Below, in pieces: positions 22,333-31,186 of a stretch of DNA of 64,000 bases. Position 1 is the first letter of the stretch. Every line of letters begins with the position of its first letter. The notes beneath the pieces are model-generated. The model saw nothing but the letters and a program-made list of their open reading frames with translations. It did not search any database and was not told the DNA's origin. This DNA is from Prostheceraeus crozeri (lineage: Eukaryota; Platyhelminthes; Polycladida; Euryleptidae): NCBI GenBank assembly GCA_907163375.1, contig CAJQUW010000578.1, forward strand, positions 62,001 to 126,000. The letters are read 5' to 3'. The translations under genes were made by a program, and so were the position numbers.

Positions 22333-23823
22333 TCAAAAGTTCATCTCAAGAGATGAGCCATCAGAGTTATGTACACTTATTCTCTTTGGAGCAATTTTCA
22401 ATTCTTTGCAGAAATCTTTTAGATCATTCAAAGTCGTGGGTCCACCGACAGATTGTTCAATAGTATCCGTTGTTACAGTATCCGTAATTGTTGTTATTGT
22501 GTTGTTGCATTCTATGTTTGAGTCATTCACTTGATTAGATAACACATTCGAAGCTAATCGCATTCTTTTGTCCGATACCTCATCGTATACATCAATACAT
22601 TCACTACGATGGCCGGATATTTTCTTAGCTAGTTTCTTGTCTCCTGTTTTCTCAATAATTCTTGTAACTGCTGTTCGTCTTCCACTTTGGTTGGTGTAAT
22701 TTCCGTCAAATCCAGCCGCTTCCATGAGTGATCGAATAGTCAGAGACAATGTATTGTGACTCATGGGTATGGGATTACACCATTTGCTAGCTGTGTGGTG
22801 CGGATGTGGTTGCAGAAATAAGGCTTGTGTATTGCATATAGCTGGTCTGAGATTTATCATTTTCTTATAAAGTCTTATCACACAACGATTGGCATTTTCT
22901 GACGGCCAGATTCTCACAGATTTTGGTTCGATGTGATGATGCTTTAGGCCATGATTGTTGGTTTTTGATGTGTTCTCATAATACTCCAAGATTTCAATGT
23001 TTGTTTTGTACTGAACAAGATTTAGATTGCCATTTTCTCCGTATGATAATTGTCGTAATTCAGCTCCTCCTCTTAATCCACAATGCTTTGAAAGCAAATA
23101 AAGCATAGTGCGATTCGGCTTCTTCGGATCATCGTCCTCAAGATAAAATCTGTTCCATAGATCTTCCTCCTGTTCTTCTGTTATAGATACCGCTCTTTTC
23201 GGCTGTTCATCGTTTCCTTCCTTAGCGGTCTCCTTCATGGCGCCGTCTAGCGCGTTTCGAGCATCTTCAAAGTCGGAGTCCGTAAATATATTCCAGTTTT
23301 TCTTTTCTTTTTTGGGAAGCCAATAATTTATACCGTTAATAAGTTGTCCTAAAGACTCGCTCGGATACTTCAAACCATTTCTTTTTCGCACTTCAAACAC
23401 AAAAAACTTCAATGCCGAATTAAGATTGGCTTTTGTTATATCTTTGAGAGACGAATGTCCATTCTCAGATAGAAACATCAAGGCTTCTGAATTACTTGCC
23501 AAAATGTGTTCGTTTCGTTCTCGGACCCACTGGTTGAAGGTTCCACATGCCCAATTAGCATTGCTTAATGTTTTTTGTGGAGTTTGTTTTTCTATTCTTA
23601 AATCAATATCAGAGATGGGGGATGGTAATTCATTTCGTGATGTCCTTGATTGTTCATTTTCTAAGTTGAGCGGTGTAAATACTGAGGATGATTGCTGCTG
23701 TTGGACTATAGTGTTCAGATTTAGAGTTGTTGAAGTTGTATTCGTTGAAAAATCGTAATTCGCCAAAAATTCGTCAAGTGTGTTAAAATCTTCATCATCA
23801 AACAATTCGTTAGATAGAGACAT
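22333..23823 (-). CDS. Crypton-type tyrosine recombinase, 496 aa
   Basis: The frame is uninterrupted from ATG (23823-23821) to the stop at 22333. Residues 1-85 are Ser/Thr/Asn/Gln-rich and probably disordered. Residues about 90-170 look like the helical SAM-like DNA-binding domain (FNQWVRERNEHIL). The catalytic domain follows, with GLRGGAELRQL (Arg251), NQSGRRTAVTRII (Arg382), ISGHRSECIDVYDE (His405 and the presumed nucleophile Tyr413). LFLQPHPHHTASKW and MSHNTLSLTIRSLMEAAGF match the pattern of the recombinase-like (DUF3504) domain found in Cryptons and in host genes such as the ZMYM and QRICH1 families. The enzyme would cut and rejoin DNA by a 3'-phosphotyrosine link. All expected catalytic residues are present. 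No RT or capsid gene accompanies it, which argues against DIRS-type elements. A domesticated host gene is the alternative. Confidence 0.85.
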   Translation of the reverse strand: MSLSNELFDDEDFNTLDEFLANYDFSTNTTSTTLNLNTIVQQQQSSSVFTPLNLENEQSRTSRNELPSPISDIDLRIEKQTPQKTLSNANWACGTFNQWVRERNEHILASNSEALMFLSENGHSSLKDITKANLNSALKFFVFEVRKRNGLKYPSESLGQLINGINYWLPKKEKKNWNIFTDSDFEDARNALDGAMKETAKEGNDEQPKRAVSITEEQEEDLWNRFYLEDDDPKKPNRTMLYLLSKHCGLRGGAELRQLSYGENGNLNLVQYKTNIEILEYYENTSKTNNHGLKHHHIEPKSVRIWPSENANRCVIRLYKKMINLRPAICNTQALFLQPHPHHTASKWCNPIPMSHNTLSLTIRSLMEAAGFDGNYTNQSGRRTAVTRIIEKTGDKKLAKKISGHRSECIDVYDEVSDKRMRLASNVLSNQVNDSNIECNNTITTITDTVTTDTIEQSVGGPTTLNDLKDFCKELKIAPKRISVHNSDGSSLEMNF

Positions 23824-23950
23824 GTTTCAATATGAATGATATGATCTCAAATGGAATCATTGCAAACGAAGTTTGAATACCATAAACAAAATTTCTAGGG
23901 TCAGTTATTAGATTGTAAGAAATCCCTAGGTAATTCTTACAAATGCATAT

Positions 23951-23973
23951 AAATAAGACAGACATTCTCTAAA
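23951..23973 (-). repeat. Right 23-bp inverted repeat of the recombinase element
   Basis: Perfect reverse match to 19612-19634; it lies about 130 bp upstream of the recombinase start codon. Confidence 0.85.
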
Positions 23974-23980
23974 TTGCTTA

Positions 23981-24102
23981 GATGATAATTTGGCAAATCT
24001 ATCATTGATATCTCGGTATCATTAACATAGATATGCCCTCGGGCTAAAGCCCTCGGGCATATCTTTGTTAATGATACCTTTCTATCTATGATAGTTTTAC
24101 CA
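23981..24102. repeat. 122-bp foldback centred on a GC-rich palindrome
   Basis: The arms begin GATAATTTGG and end CCAAATTATC, and the centre is GCCCTCGGGCTAAAGCCC followed by TCGGGC. A run of about 60 bases pairs with small mismatches. It lies immediately outside the recombinase element. Confidence 0.8.
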
Positions 24103-24176
24103 AATTATCCTCTAACCATTACTAAGAAATTTCTTCCTACCTTGAATGCCTAATATAGGAATTTTGTCATAGTTTA

Positions 24177-24240
24177 GAGGACAATAATGCAGATTATCCG
24201 AGGACGCATTAGCGTCCGAGGATATATGCATTTTTGTCCG
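24177..24240. repeat. Second foldback, about 64 bp
   Basis: The outer parts GGACAATAATGCA and TGCATTTTTGTCC pair, and the centre is GGACGCATTAGCGTCC. Its style (palindromic GC-rich centre in AT-rich arms) matches the foldback at 23981-24102. Confidence 0.6.
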
Positions 24241-25590
24241 ATAAAACCATAGAAGTGGATAATAGTACACTAGAATGGAAGTTTGATATCTTGCCTATGT
24301 ACAATGATGGTACATGGAAAAATCTATGGTTTGTAGATCATGTTTGATCTAAAACATTGTATCATAGTGAAACTATTTGCCAAGTTGGCTGTGTAAGTTG
24401 TTGACACCAAATTACAGGATTTTCATGAAGAGAATTGCAAGTGAGATGGCGGCATTGTTTCATGCGAAATAGCTTACTATTTCATGGATTAATATAGTGT
24501 GTCTATTTGTAGCAGTCACTGACAACTATTTTCCAATGTTTCAATATTGGAATGCGAATTAATAATTGGTTCGCAAAGTCATAATTGAAAGTGGTCGGTG
24601 TACTGTTTGCAAGAACATCTGAAGAATTCACAGATAGAAAGTCTAATTATTGGATAATTTCTCCTTCAAGCGGCTAAGAAACCTGACGCTTTTCTGGAAT
24701 AACTACATTGAAAGTTTCTTTACCGACAATCATTTCTCAAATAAATGAAATGTCGCTGGAACTTTTCAATTAATCATTGAATGACACATGTGATATTTTG
24801 GAAGCTGATATTTGAGTGCATGTAGAGATTTTGAAAATTACTCAAATTTAGTGAACAGGGGAACCCTTTAAAGTAAAATGAATACTCTAAGATTTCTTGG
24901 CCTCTGATTTCAAGCTTGAGTTATGCATGCTCTGTAAATCGACATTACAAGTTGCGTATGTGTCTGATTATACTATTGATAGATTATCGGGGCGATATTT
25001 CAAAATGATGAACGTACAGAACATTTAAAAGGATTTCCTTCTTTGTCATCCTTTCGGCGCAGCATTTTGTAAATTCACTATTACTTTTGAGTATATGGTC
25101 TTTGGACAAGGGTCAAAAATCCAGATCAAGAATTGGCCTGATAAATATAAATGCCAATCAAAAAACATGGAAGCCAGATCACACAAGTTGCATTTTGCCC
25201 CAACTGAGTTCCCCCGGGTTGTGCCATAATTTTCATGCAATTTCCATTCTAGGACTTTTTATGGTATTGTTCATTTCTGTGGATAAAACTATGACAATCG
25301 TAATTCATCCAAGGTAATGGTTCGGACTATCTTAAAAACGACAACGCTATGTTGAAAATGACATAGAACATTAGAATTCAAATTCCTAGCAGTGGAAATT
25401 CATGTCGCATTGATCAAGACTTTCCAGACTACAGGCTGTGTAGGCTATCTATAGAAATGGTTAGTCAACATAAGTAGGAAAAGCAGCGCAGCTCTATAAC
25501 GTGAAGGGAATGGTAATTAAAAGTGAAAAGGAGTATTTATGCTTCATTCAGCTTGCTTATTTATATTTTCTTAAGTTTCATCAACTGCAC
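24241..25590. other. No feature seen
   Basis: AT-rich single-copy-looking DNA between the foldbacks and the left arm of the 12-kb palindrome. Two opposed frames near 25046-25317 show nothing recognisable. Confidence 0.4.
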
Positions 25591-26437
25591 TTCAAAAAAT
25601 GGTGGCTGAGTAAGAAATGAGAATTTGTCATAATGTGAATTTCATTAATGGATAGCAGCTAAGTCCGTTTCTAGTGAAATTGACAGGACAGATTTGTGAA
25701 CATTTTCATCCGGAATGCTAATCTTCATGAAAGGATTTGAGAAAATAGATTTTTTATCAAGCATGTGGACACTACAACATGTATTTCAAGTAATTGATTC
25801 AACAACCATTGACGCGATTTAAAATTCCAATCAAATTTAATGTCACTATGAACGTAAGACACTGATACTATGCATGAAATTTATCAGAGGACGAAGCATA
25901 TGCATAAAAATCTTGCTCATTCCAAAAGCAAATGTCATCCTGTGACTTAGCCACAAATCTTCCGACGAATCTAAATTACGAATGTAATTTTGCATGTGAA
26001 GTCACATGATCATAGGACCCAAATAATTTGTTTGATATACGCACTTGGATGTATTGAATCCATGCTTTACATCAACACAAATAGAAGATGGGTGGATCCA
26101 AATGTCGGACCAATGGAAACGTAAAAAACACAAATGATCTCATTCTTTGGTCATGGAATTGCCTTACGATTCGTTTAAGCAATTACATTACAGCCTACAA
26201 CGGCAATGCTTAATTCAATGTGATCAATAAATCACTGAAACATATGTGGTAGCGGACATATATTGGGCTTTTTTCCATAGGAATTGCATGGCATTTAACG
26301 GACAATATTGCAACTAAGAGCAATATTGTCCGGCAATATGTAGAAATCTTATGCTAAGATTAATTGTAATGTATTGTATATAGATATGCATGTATCCTTT
26401 TCTCACTTTTTATTTAATGCCTTGATAAGCAGTCAAA

Positions 26438-26440
<3 letters not shown>
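25591..26440 (+). repeat. Left 850-bp outer arm
   Basis: Starts TTCAAAAAATGGTGGCTGAG and ends at a (TA)n tract. It contains a 12-bp perfect hairpin (GGACAATATTGC ... GCAATATTGTCC, 26302-26333). No coding sequence or transposon ends were recognised, and no target duplication was found at its outer edge. Confidence 0.85.

Positions 26441-26487
<47 letters not shown>
26441..26487. repeat. (TA)n microsatellite
   Basis: About 23 TA units separate the outer arm from the 3' end of PLE-3. Confidence 0.95.
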
Positions 26488-26489
<2 letters not shown>

Positions 26490-26541
26490 TGGTGAACAAT
26501 GCCCGTAAATTTGATAAATCAAAACGAATTGATTTCTGATG

Positions 26542-26581
26542 CACTACATGTTTCAGCATGTGCACATGCCATCTTCAGGTG
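26542..26581 (-). ncRNA. Hammerhead-like motif, PLE-3 minus copy
   Basis: Same motif as 27577-27616 in reverse orientation. Confidence 0.4.
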
Positions 26582-26873
26582 AACAAAAGACTGTTTGACA
26601 TTTAATCACTTAAATACAAAATCGAGACATATCGGATGATGATCACTTTTCATACAATTCAACATTTCTGGCGTCACGTTGTCTGGTCTCTTGCGTCAAG
26701 TCAAACAATAAAAGCAGTGAAATACAATAAAACAATAAAACTATTTACAGCTATTTACAGATTCAGGCATAGAGATATGGAGCTTCCCGTTCATTCATCA
26801 CGTGGTCAATATTTGATTTCTTCAACAGGATAGATTCTAGAATTCTTGGATAGTACGTGCTAGAGACAATTTT

Positions 26874-26912
26874 GAAATTTCCTTTCTGAGAAGGATGAAT
26901 GTGCCTACTGAT
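26874..26912 (+). repeat. 39-bp direct repeat (left) flanking an insert in PLE-3
   Basis: Identical to 27088-27126. It begins GAAATTTCCTTTCTGAGAAG. Confidence 0.85.
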
Positions 26913-26970
26913 CATTGATGCAAGATATTTCCGATCAATCAATGCTAGATAAAGCATTATTCATGCAGAA

Positions 26971-27087
26971 CTTGTCGAAGAAGTGTTCGTGTCGAACAAA
27001 TGTCTTGTCGAAGAAGTGTCCGCGTCGAACAAATGTCTTGTCGAAGAAGTGTCCGTGTCGAAGAAGTTTTCTGTCGAACAAATGTCC
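26971..27087 (+). repeat. 33-bp minisatellite array A
   Basis: Units of about 33 bp alternate two related halves, TGTCGAAGAAGTG and TGTCGAACAAATG, with short spacers. As 33 is a multiple of three, every frame across the array stays open and yields repetitive peptide, which explains the long spurious frames here. Confidence 0.9.
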
Positions 27088-27126
27088 GAAATTTCCTTTC
27101 TGAGAAGGATGAATGTGCCTACTGAT
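27088..27126 (+). repeat. 39-bp direct repeat (right) flanking an insert in PLE-3
   Basis: Identical to 26874-26912; best read as a long target-site duplication or a template-switch scar. Confidence 0.85.
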
Positions 27127-27576
27127 TTCAGTGGGCGTTGGATAGCCCTTCAGATGCTCATTCATTCTCGTCACCAGATGCCGAACTGAACTACCGATGT
27201 AGCACTTGTCACAGTGCTCACACATGTATTTGTAGACAATGTTAGATTTGAGTTCGGACGGCACTTTGTCTTTATTGGAATTTCAAAATTGTCTCTAGCA
27301 CGTACTATCCAAGAATTCTAGAATCTATCCTGTTGAAGAAATCAAATATTGACCACGTGATGAATGAACGGGAAGCTCCATATCTCTATGCCTGAATCTG
27401 TAAATAGCTGTAAATAGTTTTATTGTTTTATTGTATTTCACTGCTTTTATTGTTTGACTTGACGCAAGAGACCAGACAACGTGACGCCAGAAATGTTGAA
27501 TTGTATGAAAAGTGATCATCATCCGATATGTCTCGATTTTGTATTTAAGTGATTAAATGTCAAACAGTCTTTTGTT

Positions 27577-27616
27577 CACCTGAAGATGGCATGTGCACAT
27601 GCTGAAACATGTAGTG
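27577..27616 (+). ncRNA. Hammerhead-like motif, PLE-3 plus copy
   Basis: The core CTGAAGA (27580-27586) matches the standard CTGANGA. It is followed by one extra T, a hairpin GGCATG-TGCA-CATGCT, then GAAA and a short helix III within ACATGT. Helix I is only CAC with GTG. The extra base and short helix I make activity less certain than for PLE-1. Confidence 0.45.
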
Positions 27617-27690
27617 CATCAGAAATCAATTCGTTTTGATTTATCAAATTTACGGGCATTGTTCACCAAGATATATATATGGATCTGGTA

Positions 27691-27841
27691 CACTTCTTCG
27701 ACACAGACACTTCTTCGACAAGTTGATATCTATGTTTTCGGACATTTGTTCGACAGAAAACTTCTTCGACAAGACATTTGTTCGACACGGACACTTCTTC
27801 GACAAGACATTTGTTCGACACGAACACTTCTTCGACAAGTT
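27691..27841 (-). repeat. 33-bp minisatellite array B
   Basis: Same unit as array A in reverse orientation; mirrored by 33841-33991. Confidence 0.9.
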
Positions 27842-28089
27842 CTGCATGAATAATGCTTTATCTAGCATGAATAATTCTGCATGAATAGAATTTTGGGTAC
27901 TGGCTATCTTTCGTCTTTATCGTAATATCTTAAATTACAAATACGCTTCTAGTTCAATCTATGCGATGCAAGAATTATGTTTTTTTAGAAACGAAAAAAG
28001 TTAATTTAAGACAAAAAGTATTAAAAAAAATGCAAATTCTCAAAAAATACACAACCTGAAAAAGGAAAAGACTATAATTGCTTAATAAC
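27842..28089. other. Spacer between minisatellite arrays B and C
   Basis: Contains an ATTATTCATGC-type near-repeat at 27842-27890 and an AT-rich part. The last 55 bp (from ATTCTCAAAAAATACACAAC, about 28035) recur directly near 34867, with a few substitutions. The whole spacer is mirrored at 33595-33840. Confidence 0.6.
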
Positions 28090-28210
28090 GAACAAACGTC
28101 GTGTCGAAGAAGTGTCCGTGTCGAACAAACGTCGTGTCGAAGAAGTGTTCGTGTCAAACAAATGTCGTGTCGAAGAAGTGTTCGAACATTTGTCGAACAA
28201 GTGTTCGTGT
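28090..28210 (+). repeat. 33-bp minisatellite array C
   Basis: Same unit family, with CGTCG variants; followed by a short TA run and the PLE-4 pseudo-LTR. Confidence 0.9.
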
Positions 28211-28224
28211 ACCATATATATATA

Positions 28225-28434
28225 TATTTCCATGATATGGCCACATTCATTTCAAAGAAAAAAAGCAATCTTGTGATAATTTGCTTTTATCCAAACGCGT
28301 TTCAGAGCGTTACAGTCTCCTTTGTCAATGGATTGATGTAAAACAAGGTAAAGTCATTTTTATATGAGATGAAATGAAATGAATACTGTTAAAATGGCGT
28401 CAGATGGCAATGTACAGATGAAACAGAAAAAGGA
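28225..28434 (-). repeat. PLE-4 pseudo-LTR, 3' side of minus copy
   Basis: Direct match to 30931-31142, with a 2-bp indel (CCACATTCAT against CCACATATTCAT) and a T/C difference near 28384/31093. Confidence 0.85.
28289..28333 (-). ncRNA. Hammerhead-like motif in PLE-4 pseudo-LTR
   Basis: Same motif as 33342-33386, minus strand. Confidence 0.45.
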
Positions 28435-28472
28435 CAGACATGAAATGACGTAGTTTGAATCCAATGACATAG

Positions 28473-30860
28473 CTATAGATTTAGCAGAAGTGGAAAGGAA
28501 CCGTCTCTATTGTTCAGCAAATTATTATTGTTTTTAATCAGAATCGATTCGAGAATCTTGTGATTGTTGGTGCACGCAATGACTTTAAAATTCTTTCTCT
28601 CTAGCGCGTGTGGATGAATTGATATTTCAGTGGGTACTGGGTACCCCTTCATGTGCTCTGAGATCCGAGTAATAAAATGTCTAGAAGTCTCCCCGATATA
28701 GACATATTCACATTGTCTACAGGTGTACGAATACGTACATTTTGATTTCAAGTCGGAGGGAATAATATCTTTATTTCTAAAGAAGATGCTGGTCTTCAAC
28801 GTTTGAAAGACCGCTCTGATTTTTACATTGCTTGGTAACAATTTGTTTAGCTCATGTATTCTGCTTTTCAGAACAGGCGCTTTCTCACGGATAAAAGGAA
28901 ATTGCCAATTGATGATTTTCAAATTTTCAGGTTTAGCCTCTTTTTCAACTCCAAACTGATTGTCAACTTTCGCTTTAACTTTGTCTATGGTATGTTCATC
29001 ATACCCATTATCAATAAAAATTGTCTTGATTTTCAAGCAAGAATTTTGATAAATCTCAGAATTTGACGAAATGCGCCTAGCAAGATAAAACAGCGAACGC
29101 ATAGCAGCCAATTTGTACTGTATTGGAGCGTGAGAACAACTAGGAGTATAAACCTCAGTATTTGTCTCCTTTTGATACCATGAAGTAGCAAACTGACTAT
29201 CTTCACGTTTGATCATGATATCAAGGAAACAAATACCTCTGTCTTTCTCATCTTCCATGGTAAATTTGATGTCATTATCTAACGTGTTTATAAATTCAAA
29301 GAACTCTTTGGCATCAGCAGGAGTCTTGAATATAGCGAAACAATCATCAACATATCTTTTGTAAAAGACAAACTTGTTTCCAGAAAACTTTTCAAATTTG
29401 GATTCTACAAAACTCATGGCAAAAGATGCCATGGTAGGGCCTGAATTTGAATCCATAGACATGCCGTCAATTTGTCTGTAAAGTTGGTTATTAAAAGAAA
29501 ACATTACATCTTTGCAAGCTAAGTTAAGCAGCTCCCGCATTGTGCGCTTGGAGACTGGAAGCTCATTTTCAGCTATGTTAGAGATGATGTAATCAATAGT
29601 ACGGTCGACACGAATGCAGGTGAACAGAGCAGAGACATCATAGCTGCACATGTAAACATTATTTTTAGGTTCAACTTCGACGTTCTTTAAGCAATCCAAA
29701 AATTCAAAACTGTCCTTGACGTTATAAGTTTTTGGTATGTGCTTCTTTAAAACAGAGTCAAGCCAAGAGGCAATGTTGGAGAGATAAGAGTTTTTCATAC
29801 TGAGAATTGGACGATAAGGAGGATTCTTAGAATCTTTATGGACTTTAGGAAGACCATACAATCTTGCTGGTTGGGAACCTTTGGCTTTGGTAGCCTGAAA
29901 AATGGCATCGGAGATACAACCATCTTTTTTGAGCTTACTCAACTTCCGATTAAGCTTATCTTCCTCAACAATGTGGGGATTTTTCTTCGCTCTCTTATCA
30001 GGAACATATTGTTTGAACCGTTTACTATCTGAGAGCAATGATAGCATTTTTCTCAGATACGTGTCTTTAGAATCGATGACAATGCCATTGCCTTTATCAA
30101 ATTTGGAGATGTATAAATTTTCACGACCAGCAAGATCACGTAAGCACTTCATTTTGCGAGAAGTACTTTTGGGAACTTTACATTTGGAAAAGTATGATTT
30201 AAAGGAACTTCTCATTTTATGAAGAATGTCTTCAGACATATCCGTGTTGCGCTTAATTAAATGAGCTACATGCTCAGCCTCAGCCTTTTCTTTTTGAAGA
30301 AAAAACTTTTCTCTCGGCCAACACATGGAAAAGCCCAAGCGAAGGCACTCAACTTCAAGATCAGTCAGATCATAATCACTTAGATTGATGATACCTCTAC
30401 TCGAAACTTTGACAGTTGAAACTTGACTACGAGTCAAAGCTTTGATTTTCTTTTCTTGGACTTTAGAAATCATCTTACGAATCTTTTCAGTCTCAAATTT
30501 GACTATAGGGGAAGCGTACTTCCTTTCCACTTCGTTGGGCGAGTCAACAAATGAATGAAGAGTCTTATTCTTGTGCTTAGCGTCTTTGTAAGCCTCACCT
30601 TTCAGCTTTTGTAACTCTTTGGTTTGGGATTTTCGGATGAGAGGCGTTTGACCTTTCAGGTGTTGAGGGATCTTGAATGTCAAAAATTTTGGAATTAGGC
30701 GCTTTCTGGAACAGGTTTCTAGAAAAATTGACTTCCTCTCGGCTTTCACTGCTTTCTTTCCGAGACGAACAGCATGTCTTGTCTTCTTCTGTAGCTCTGG
30801 ATCAATCTGCGAATTAACAGCTTTGAATGCCAGGCATCCCAGTGATTTTGGTGTCCTCAT
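28473..30860 (-). CDS. PLE-4 polyprotein: reverse transcriptase and GIY-YIG endonuclease, intact
   Basis: The frame is uninterrupted. It is open from 30926, just inside the 5' pseudo-LTR, but its first ATG is at 30860, giving 795 codons; residue numbers below count from 30926 (817 codons). Residues 1-150 are Lys/Arg-rich. RT signatures are ISKFDKGNGIVI (273-284), ARLYGLPKVHK (354-364), YRPILS (371-376), CSYDVSALFT (427-436) and RYVDDCFAIF (524-533), with both catalytic Asp of YVDD present. The endonuclease has a CxxC (736-739) followed by YVYIGETSRHFITRISEH (741-758). The enzyme would nick the target and prime reverse transcription of PLE RNA in the nucleus. The RT B-box reads MSMDSNSGP rather than the common MGSPLGP pattern. 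Penelope/Poseidon-type affinity is inferred from the linker. Confidence 0.9.
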   Translation of the reverse strand: MRTPKSLGCLAFKAVNSQIDPELQKKTRHAVRLGKKAVKAERKSIFLETCSRKRLIPKFLTFKIPQHLKGQTPLIRKSQTKELQKLKGEAYKDAKHKNKTLHSFVDSPNEVERKYASPIVKFETEKIRKMISKVQEKKIKALTRSQVSTVKVSSRGIINLSDYDLTDLEVECLRLGFSMCWPREKFFLQKEKAEAEHVAHLIKRNTDMSEDILHKMRSSFKSYFSKCKVPKSTSRKMKCLRDLAGRENLYISKFDKGNGIVIDSKDTYLRKMLSLLSDSKRFKQYVPDKRAKKNPHIVEEDKLNRKLSKLKKDGCISDAIFQATKAKGSQPARLYGLPKVHKDSKNPPYRPILSMKNSYLSNIASWLDSVLKKHIPKTYNVKDSFEFLDCLKNVEVEPKNNVYMCSYDVSALFTCIRVDRTIDYIISNIAENELPVSKRTMRELLNLACKDVMFSFNNQLYRQIDGMSMDSNSGPTMASFAMSFVESKFEKFSGNKFVFYKRYVDDCFAIFKTPADAKEFFEFINTLDNDIKFTMEDEKDRGICFLDIMIKREDSQFATSWYQKETNTEVYTPSCSHAPIQYKLAAMRSLFYLARRISSNSEIYQNSCLKIKTIFIDNGYDEHTIDKVKAKVDNQFGVEKEAKPENLKIINWQFPFIREKAPVLKSRIHELNKLLPSNVKIRAVFQTLKTSIFFRNKDIIPSDLKSKCTYSYTCRQCEYVYIGETSRHFITRISEHMKGYPVPTEISIHPHALERKNFKVIACTNNHKILESILIKNNNNLLNNRDGSFPLLLNL

Positions 30861-30930
30861 CTTTCCAGTGGAGAGAACTCTGACACTCAGAGGTTTTGTC
30901 TCAATTGAATTGGCCGCGTTGATCAATTGT

Positions 30931-31142
30931 TATTTCCATGATATGGCCACATATTCATTTCAAAGAAAAAAAGCAATCTTGTGATAATTTGCTTTTATCC
31001 AAACGCGTTTCAGAGCGTTACAGTCTCCTTTGTCAATGGATTGATGTAAAACAAGGTAAAGTCATTTTTATATGAGATGAAATGAAATGAACACTGTTAA
31101 AATGGCGTCAGATGGCAATGTACAGATGAAACAGAAAAAGGA
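30931..31142 (-). repeat. PLE-4 pseudo-LTR, 5' side of minus copy
   Basis: Abuts the coding frame; the junction GTTATTTCCATG lies only five bases from the open frame's 5' limit. Likely carries the element's promoter, as pseudo-LTRs do in other PLEs (family knowledge). Confidence 0.85.
30997..31041 (-). ncRNA. Hammerhead-like motif in PLE-4 5' pseudo-LTR
   Basis: Same motif as 33342-33386, minus strand. Confidence 0.45.
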
Positions 31143-31186
31143 AAAAAGTCTCTTATAAAAATGACTTTACCTTGTTTTACATTAAT

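Larger units (their letters stand above)
19612..23973. mobile_element. Tyrosine-recombinase element bounded by 23-bp inverted repeats (Crypton-like)
   Basis: A perfect 23-bp inverted repeat (19612-19634 and 23951-23973; TTTAGAGAATGTCTGTCTTA plus TTT) brackets a 4.36-kb interval. Inside each end a second, slightly diverged inverted motif recurs (TTTGTAAGAAT[T]ACC, about 19674-19688 and 23929-23944). The only intact gene inside is the tyrosine recombinase at 22333-23823. A LINE fragment (about 20150-22292) and a foldback element (19744-20026) lie in the left half and look like later insertions. The left end abuts the abruptly cut PLE-2 plus copy. Known Cryptons usually lack long terminal inverted repeats, so whether these repeats are the true ends is an inference. 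Confidence 0.5.
26763..27264 (-). pseudogene. PLE-3 GIY-YIG endonuclease C-terminus, split by an insertion
   Basis: The upstream piece 27264-27088 encodes the start of the endonuclease: CEHCDKCYIGSSVRHLVTR, NEHLKGYPTPTEI and ISRHIHPSQKGNF. The downstream piece 26912-26763 repeats ISRHIHPSQKGNF and continues with IVSSTYYPRILESILLKK to a stop at 26763. The two pieces are separated by 175 bp of foreign DNA flanked by a 39-bp direct repeat. The frame reads into the minisatellite, giving a false GHFFDKTFVR-type tail. The GIY-YIG residues (YIG, Arg, Glu-rich end) are visible, but the domain is broken. Confidence 0.8.
26488..27673. mobile_element. PLE-3, left cluster: inverted pair of 3' ends
   Basis: A third PLE, reduced to its endonuclease end. 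The minus copy (27282 to 26488) holds the GIY-YIG domain and 3' UTR and is split by a 175-bp minisatellite-bearing insert (26913-27087). The plus copy (27283-27673) holds only the last ~38 codons and the 3' UTR. The two 3' ends (26488-26880 and 27283-27673) are inverted repeats. Only the 3' part survives; the RT is absent. Confidence 0.85.

Noticed and set aside
27593-28341. Multiple overlapping frames with repeated GHFFDKTFVR- or SKKCPCRTNV-like peptides
   Set aside because: They arise because the 33-bp minisatellite unit is a multiple of three and free of stops; not genes.
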